This document shows, one piece after another, positions 10,822 to 19,564 of a stretch of DNA of 64,000 nucleotides. This stretch comes from Echinarachnius parma. Lineage: Eukaryota > Echinodermata > Echinoidea > Clypeasteroida > Echinarachniidae. Each line of letters starts with the position of its first letter. Position 1 is the stretch's first letter. The position numbers and the translations under genes were made by a program. The notes below the pieces were generated by a model, which saw nothing but the letters and a program-made list of their open reading frames with translations, ran no database searches and was not told the origin of the DNA. The stretch is from the NCBI GenBank assembly GCA_037951105.1, contig JBAMJV010001865.1, forward strand, positions 1-64,000. Direction: 5' to 3'.

Positions 10822-11796
10822 ATGAGAAGATTATTTCAGAAAATGAAGGAAATCAAAGGAAATTAGAGCCTTTAATCATGTTTAATTGGAATTGTGACTG
10901 ATTTTGCTTTGCATGACGACCTAAATAACACAATACAATTTTATACTAATTAGTTCAATTACTTTTGATTGCAAAAAAATGGACATCGAACTAATAATTA
11001 TTACCCAAACCATCGAAGATACACTTCAAAGGAAACTCATATAATGACGTGAATTTTCGGGGTTTATTTGCATGTCAAGTATTTAATCTGTATCACATTG
11101 GAATCGATATTCCGAAGAAGAAGAAAAAAACCGGCAGAAAATGTATCAAATTCATAATTGCAAAACCACATAGCAACGTTTCAGAGGACACTCTGATGTG
11201 GATGCATTTAATGGTAGGTTTTTTATTGTATTAATTTAAAATGCATGTCCTTTATGAAATTGGATGTGATATCATAGCACATTGACAATGCGGCCATCAA
11301 AATAACAATAATGTAGGTGGAATTAAGGCTCCTTTCAGAGAAAAATCGTTATTGAATGTTATTGAATGTCCGTATAAAAAGTTTACGCCCCATATTTAAT
11401 AAGAGACTTTTGATTGGATTCGAGATTTGTAACTACAGTAACGATCGGACATGCAAGGCAGCTGAAATTATAGCTGAATTAACATCGAAGCTACATTCAA
11501 TTGAAAACCGCTATAATGATATTTAATTGGCGCCCTGCATAAATTACAATACACTTTGAATTAAAATCGAGATTTTTGAGCATTTAGGCGAAACGCATAT
11601 TGAAATACTACTTGAAAGAACAACGTATATACATTTTAGATTGATTGTGATATGTCACTGTGATTGTGTGACATAATTACTCCCCTAATTTATTTAACAC
11701 AGAATGATGATACACTGGATTCGATTATAACAAAAGCACATTTGAATGCACTCGATATTTTCAACAATTGGACAACGCAGTTATGAACATCGTATA
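10822..11796. other. Upstream region of receptor gene 1, no feature seen
   Basis: AT-rich DNA with no recognisable repeat or coding exon. It may hold distal regulatory sequence of the gene starting at 12209, but nothing specific can be shown. Confidence 0.35.
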
Positions 11797-11940
11797 GTTG
11801 AACGAACATCGGAAATGTTAAATTTGAAACATTCAATTTGAAACATTTAGTTGAACGAACATCGGATCTATTACGTTTGAAACATTAAATTTGAAACATT
11901 TAGTTGAACGAACCTCGGATATATTACGTTTGAAACCGTT
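11797..11940 (+). repeat. 53-bp tandem repeat, 2.7 copies, upstream of receptor gene 1
   Basis: Units start GTTGAACGAACATCGGA at exactly 11797, 11850 and 11903, a 53-bp period, each continuing with ATT(A)ACGTTTGAAAC and TTTGAAACATT. The array ends about 270 bp before the start codon, so it lies in or near the promoter or 5' untranslated region. Confidence 0.85.
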
Positions 11941-12208
11941 GTGAGGTTTGACTGTGGTGGTATGGCATTATCTCTGTATAATTTGTGACAACAATTTGAC
12001 GATCTGCAATTGTGCATTAGCACGTTTGACTTGACTCGAGATTGGACAAGAAAGATTCAAATATTATAGCTGAAAGCTTATATCGAAATGCATTCATCTT
12101 GAAACAGTGACCGTTTGCGTCAATACATAATTACGCTGGTAGTTGAGTTGACACCGTTCACATAATTTTGCACGAAAGGGAAGGAATTCGATTGGAAATA
12201 CATTCAAG

Positions 12209-12296
12209 ATGATCAAAATGGCGCGATATTTTCGCGTTTCATCGATAGTGCTCGTCTTATCAGTGTATTTCTGCTCTGCGTCTGGTTCTTCGGGTG
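12209..12296 (+). CDS. Receptor gene 1, exon 1 (signal peptide)
   Basis: Two in-frame ATGs (12209 and 12218) precede a hydrophobic run ending YFCSASGSSG, a typical secretory signal. The donor is G|GTGAGTG, leaving phase 1, the same as exon 1 of gene 2. Which ATG is used cannot be decided; the second gives MARYFRVSSIVLVLSVYF. Confidence 0.85.
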
Positions 12297-15200
12297 GTGA
12301 GTGATTTTATTCAATAAAACTTAATTTCTTACATAAGCAAAATTTCCGAAGAATGTATCGAAATATGTACCCTCGTGCATGTCTTTTAAATTTGTTCTCA
12401 ATGATCATTAGCATCAGATAAATGTTCATTTCTGTTGAATCTTAACAAATAATTTTTTCCGTGAGGGTTATTTATTGTTCAGGTAAATTAAATTCTAATT
12501 TGTAATATTAGAAAGTCTGTCATATTTTAACTCAATTTACTTTGCAATAATTTAGCCTATTAGAGATATGTTATATTTATCTGGCTGTAGTCAGATTATT
12601 TTTTGCAGATTTTCACATTTAAAGGGATAGTTGAGTTCTGGTAAAGAGAGTACAGTTTTGGTCAAACTGAATTTTAGTATCCAAAACCTGCACCAGTACA
12701 TTACAAACTAATAATTATAACTCTACCGTGCTTGAAAGGAATTCAAAATTACAAACGACTAAGTAAAAAGCCTTTTATCATTCAAACAGAGCTGTTCAAA
12801 CTCAAGATGGCGCTCTCTAAAACTCATTGGTTTAAACCATTTTGAATAAAATATTGTGCATGTGAAGGTTCGTAAAAATAGTGATTAGATAGAGAGATAC
12901 TCAACAACTATTAAAAAACTTCTTTTGAAATTTTTTGAAAAGAGGAAGCATTTTTTAAAAATTTGTTACGGTTGGTTCAAAATCATCTAATATTTGTGGG
13001 GCCCCACATTTATTACAAATGGTTACGTTTATGGATATTTCAGTCGTTTCTGAACCGATTTTGATCAAATAAAGTTTATGCTGTCATTAAAATATTATGC
13101 TCTTTCAAATTTTACACTCAGTTTTTCATTGTCTCACAAAATATTATTATGTGTAGCGCCCTCTCTACCAAAACTCAACTATCCCTTTAATTTTAGCAAC
13201 CAAAACCTGCACCATTACGGTACAAAATAATAACTCCACCATGCTCGAAAGGTATACACAATAATTACAAACGACTAAGTAAAAACCCTGTTATCATTTT
13301 AAATACAAAATTGTGCATTTTATATTTGTTTTGAATAATTATTTAATAGAGATATCATCAACAACTTTTTAAAAACCTATTTAGATTTTTTTTTTTAAGT
13401 AGTCTATAGATAAGCTTTTTTTTGTATTTTTCTAAAAAGTCAAAATGTCCCCCGGCCGGTAGACTTATGAATAAAATATGTTTATGGATATTTCAGCCGT
13501 TTAAAGTTTATTCTGTCATTAAAATTGTATGCTCTTTTAAATTTGACATGACCATTGATGAAAAGGTATCTGCTCTTTGTGCAAATTCACTTGCTCCGAC
13601 GTGATGTTGAACGACTATTTAACGAATTTGAATGCTGCTTTGACACGGCGATCGCAAATCGTGCAAATTCGTTTGCTCCTATTACCAATTTGAATGACAC
13701 AATCGCGAAATTGAGCGGGAAAACCTATATATTGCCTAGAAACTGAAAGAGTGGTTAAACTGCCAAATAATGTAACAGTACTATGAAATGCTCCCACACA
13801 AAAAATGAAAAATATGCTTTCAACACCTACCACGTGAAAGAATATATCATAACTAAGATGTCAATATAAGGATTTGGACAAAAACTGCTTAGAAATTGAC
13901 TAATTGAGCATGTATTGGTTCCATAATACAACATTCGTTAAACAAAGTTTAATTTAACCGCGTGCGGAACTGCGTATACGCTACGTGCAAAAGATCATGC
14001 TAGCTCACGGTATGTGGGCTTGTCGATATCTCCAGCCAAGCGCTAGTAAAAAAAAATTGTAGGCACTGCCCGGATTTGAACCGGGGATCTCCTGTTTACA
14101 AGACAGGCGCTTTAACCGCTAAGCTACAGCGCCGCACATGGTAATATAAACACACTTTATAAAGGGGTAGTACAGTTGTGATAAGGCCAGGGGCGAATCT
14201 AGCTTTTTGCTAAGGGGGGGGGGGGGGGTTGACCCAATGACAATGCGGAGCATCGTCCATGAGCCGCGAAGCGGCGATTTATTTTTGCTATTTTGAACCC
14301 CCGTAAGTGATGTTTTCCACATCACATTTTCACTTGGAAGCCAAAGGGGGGGGGGGGGGGTTAAACCCCCTAACCCCCGTAGATCCGCCACTGTCACTAA
14401 AGATGAAATGAAATTCCGATGCAAAACTAATTTCTGTGCACTATGTAAACAAATTTAAAGCAATTATTTGTTTATTATCATCTCGTTTGGTCAAATTCTA
14501 TACATAACTGCACAATACAGTAACTCATTTATTTGGTATTAACAGTTCCTTGTTTTCCTATCATTTCTTCGTTGTAAGTTCTTAAATTCAAATACGTTTC
14601 AATTACTCAAATTTAAATGAAACAATTAGCAAAAAAAATGGGGCTTCTCCGGGAATCTAACTCGAGACCTACGGATTGCTAGACCAGTGCTCTACCAGCT
14701 GAGCTATAGAAAACCCTTTTGCTATGTTCGTCCCTAAAACCCGTATTCAATGCTCGTGTCGTCTAGCAATCTGGAGGTCTCGGGTTCGAATCCCGGAGAA
14801 CCCCCTTTTCCTTTGCTCATTTAAAAAAAATGTATATTCTTCTGGTTAATTTTCCTATATGTTCGAATTCAAATTATTTACTCCGATTTAGGCACACATG
14901 ACAGTAACGATGATGGCAATCGCGCCTTCAAGATCAAGTTATACGAAGATCGTGTCGTGAACTACGGGCCGACCACGAACAGACCTGTGAAGAACATGTC
15001 CGAACCCATCAACGTCAAGATCCGCAATCTCGTCGATCACCTCATCGACTTCGTGAGTGATATGCAGGGTTAAGTTGCCCGTTTTTGTCCATTATTATAT
15101 GTTTAAAGGGGACCACCGGACAAAGAACAACACATGATTATAATTATGTTTTGGTACCGTTTTTGTAAACAAAGCAATTAATTTCCAGCACTTACGGAAC

Positions 15201-18200
15201 CACTATTATTTCCTGGTTCCGTACGGGCCAAACATTTGCGAGTGCGCCAATGCTATTCACGCGTACGTTTGGAGACAATAGAATCCCGGACGATTCGTTC
15301 GCTCTGGACAAATTAGTCTCCGTAATTAAGACCCATGCATGAACGCATGCTTTAGAATGGTGATGCGTTTTCCAATTATATATTTTTTTCTGGAAACATA
15401 TTTTTGTGAACTTGTTGATGGAATGGACTACTAAAAGGTGTTACCTTTAATTTATAAGAATATTATTTGTGGGTGATGGTACCCTGGGATAATCTAATAT
15501 TGCCCAAATCATCAAAACTATACCTATAGGAACTCGAGAGGTTTTCACATACCTCGTTGTAATCACGGGCGTAGCGAGTTACGTAATACCTATTCAACTG
15601 GGGGGATGAATGAATAGATCACCCCTCCCCCCCCCCCCCCCCCACCCACTTGAATGGGTATCAATGTCATGTCTACGCCCGTGGTTGTAATCATATTACC
15701 AATAGAACTAAAGCTTGGAACAGCTTTTGGTTTTCCAAATTTCTCTTCTGAATCAGTTATAATTATATTATGTATGATTGAAGTGTTCCGATTAATAACT
15801 ATTTGATACTTATATGGCATACAGAGTCAGTGTCATGAGTTAGTTAATATCACTTTGCATTTCGCTCATTACACGACGATATAACCTTCACATAACGTGA
15901 CATTTTTACACTTTTCTTAGTGGACATAATTATCAGATCACAACAATTCATATTTTATCATATTCGTCACGTTTTGCACATGTCAACAAAGTAGATCCCT
16001 TTAAAAGGTGCTAAAATTTGCCCAATCATAGTTTTCTTTAAAATATCTAAACCATTAAACGATATTTATACCGGTTAGATGGGAAAAGGGTGAATATATT
16101 GACATGGGAGTAACAATTTGCGCGAATTTTCTTGAATAAATCGTTACTTTGATGACAGAAAAGTTTGACGATTTCTGCCAACGAATGAACGTTGATACTT
16201 ACATGCATCTAAGCTGGTCAGTTGTGTTATCTCTTTATCTGAAAAATATGATAATAAGTATGATCTTTGTTCGTTCTTACATTATTATCACCATAGTAGA
16301 CCCTGTTTTTATTTGTATTCCTTTATTGCAGAATGAACCAAAGCAGCAAATAACTCTATTTTGTTCCATGAAAATGGTAAGTATATAGCTTCAAAACAAC
16401 ATTTCTTTTGGTAAATAATTCAGTCGATATATTTTCATGACAAAACATTCCCTGTACTAAACTGGGTTCCAAAAGAAACTTATCACTTCTTCAGAGCGAC
16501 ACACATTAAAATCCAAAGCATAACAATTTATCATAATTGGGCATAGATTAGCTACAATACCCCTTATCAAGCTCATCTAAACAAATTATGTTTGCTTTAG
16601 TCAACAAAGAATAAAATAACAGGGACGTCGATCTGTCCGGAAAACACAATGCATTGGGGGGCGAGCATTGTTTGTGAACAATGCTCGCCCCCCAATGCAT
16701 TGTGTTTTCCGAACAGATCGACGCCCCTGTAAAATAAGGTGAAATCGCAAGAGGTAATTTTTCAAAAATCACAGAAACTGCTCGCCTTCCGGGCACAAAA
16801 CTCGGTACGGACAATAGCCAGTCTAGTGGTTACATAACCCGCTATTGAAAGTTCTGAATAGACCGCCTTTCGTGGAGGTTCGCAGCGAGCAGTTTCTGTG
16901 ATTTTTTAAAACTGACCTGTAGTGATTCCATCGCATTTTTCTCTTTTTTGCCAAAAGCAAATTTTAAATTGTTAAGATATGCTTGATAAGGAGAATAATA
17001 GCTTATCTGTGTCTAAATATGATTCAACTTGATGCTATGGATTTTAGTGAGCGTCGCTCTGAAAAGGTGATAAGTTTCTTTTGGAGCCCAGTTTAGTTAG
17101 CTAAGATTTCATATAACTGAAAAAGGACGGATTTTTGTTTCATTCCAGGTGGATAAAACTAAAGGATTAAGAAATAATTATGTTCACAAATTGAGGTTTG
17201 GTGACTGGTAATTATATTGGACTATACAAGTTTAAGCTGCAACTGGCCAGAATTCTCATCAGTGGCTTAACTTTGGTCCGGCCTAAAAAGACAAAGGCTA
17301 CCGGTAACCAGTTAAACCATTTTGCACCTGTATACCCATTGATTGTTGCCATTCGCCACCAGAGATATTCGAATTGTTTCCGATCATTATCCAGTCAATC
17401 CCTCTAGTTCTGCTTAGAAATTGGGACAACGGGCTGCTTGCCATAATTTCAGTAATAGTATAACCGATCACCAGTATTACAATGTCCTGGATGATCCAGG
17501 ACGCAATTTGGCTGATGACCGTCTACGGCTATGACTTGAATTCCAAGCGGCCCATTGTCCTGATGCCTATAGGCAGATCTCAAGGGATTGACTAGATAAT
17601 GAAAGGAAACAATTAGAATATATCCGGTGGCGAATAGCAACAATGAATGGGTCCACAGGTGCAAAGCGGTTTAACTGGTTACTGGTATAGTCTATGTCTT
17701 TTTAGGCCGAACTAAAGTTGAGCCACCGTTGAGAATTCGGGCCATTATGAATAATCCAGTACTATTAATGTATCAATAATATTCAAATGTTCATTGCGTC
17801 ATATTTCACTAATAAAATGTACAGCTGCCATATGTTCTTCCATGTGTATATAAATACATTTAGGCTGCTTTTGTTTATTTGTTTATATTTGTGACGACTA
17901 TATGTGTTATTTTTCCCTCGGTTGCATTGATTGAGGTTTGCAAATTGTTACTTCAATAAAGACTTAATTACAAACGTCTCTTATTTCACTGCATACTTTT
18001 TGTCCAGTTTTCAGCATTTTTTTTCTTATTTTTTCTAGCAATTCTTTTAATTATTTTTGTTTTGTGTCAGATTTGGACTGACGAGTACCTCGCGTGGAAC
18101 GAGAGTGAATACGGCGGACTCAGTTTATTCGAAGTCGATGTCGACGAGATATGGTACCCGGATGTAACACTGCTAACAGCGTAAGTCGTCATTATCGACA

Positions 18201-19521
18201 TTCACAGTGGTTATCAATCATTATTTTGAGGTTTTCCTCGCAAAAAAATTCTCACCAGTGGCAAAACTTTAGGTCCGGGTGAAAAAGACAGAATTTTCCA
18301 AAACCCGGTCGAACAATGTCGCACCTGTAGAATGTGACAAGCCCATTGATGATTGTCATGTACCACCGAAGATAGTATAATAATTGTTTCTTTTCATTAT
18401 ATAATCAATTTATCTAGTCCTGCTTATGGACCAGGTGGTCGCTTGATATTCCCGTCATAGCATAACCGGTCACCATTAATATCATCATGATCATGTCATG
18501 GATGATCCATGAGCAGCAGTATTACTGGTGACCCGTTATACGACTAGTATATCAAGAGACACTTCGACTGGATGCCTTTTTAGACGGATTTGCATTGATG
18601 ATGAAGACAAGGCTAGTCAATTTCACAGGTGTGTCATAGTTTAAACAGTTACTGTTAATTTCTGTCCTTTTAGCCTGGACTTCGGAATTCGGGCCCGTAT
18701 GCACAATGCTAGTATTGAACTACACCGTAGCTATGCGAGGGGGCAATGGGGGCAATTAATGCCCGGCGCAGACAGAGCCGACTCGACCCGATCCGACTGG
18801 TTTTCAGCCTGATTAACTCAGGACTCCGGTTTTTCCAGTCAAGTGCCAGTCGGAGGTCATTCGAGGCCGATTCAACATGTTGGATCGGCTCCGACTGAGC
18901 GAAACTGACTCTAGCCTGACTGAAAACCAGTCGGATCGGGTCGAGTCGGCTCTGTCTGCGCCGGGCTTAACACCTCTGCCCCGATCCGATGATTTCCCAT
19001 ATAGGCCTCCCTCGTGGGGTCAAATATAAATACATACAACGTTTTTAAAATTAGTTTAGCGTATGAAAAGGACTGTGTTTCGTCAACCTGGCTGCCGTCT
19101 TTCGGATGGCGACGATAAAGGACGATCCATTCTAAGTTCAACTTTAACTAATCGATCGATGTATTCACTCTCCGTGAACATTTATATAGAACGAAACCGG
19201 ACTATCTTACGATGTCCAGTCGCCGCGTTTACGTGACGTCGGACGGCGAGATAACCTGGTTGTCGCCCATCATCATCACCACCATGTGCGAGCTCGACGT
19301 CTTCCTCTTCCCGTTCGACCGCCAGAACTGCAGCATCGCCCTCGGCTCGTTCGCCTCCACCAGCAACCTCATCGATGTCGACTTCTTCTTCGAGCGCAAC
19401 GTGACGAGCAGCCAGCGTTTCAAAGATAACGGCGTTTGGAGGGTTATAGGCGACTCGGCTGCAAAGGTAAATATGATGATGATGATGATGATAGACATTG
19501 TAATGATGACAATCGTTGTGG

Positions 19522-19564
<43 letters not shown>

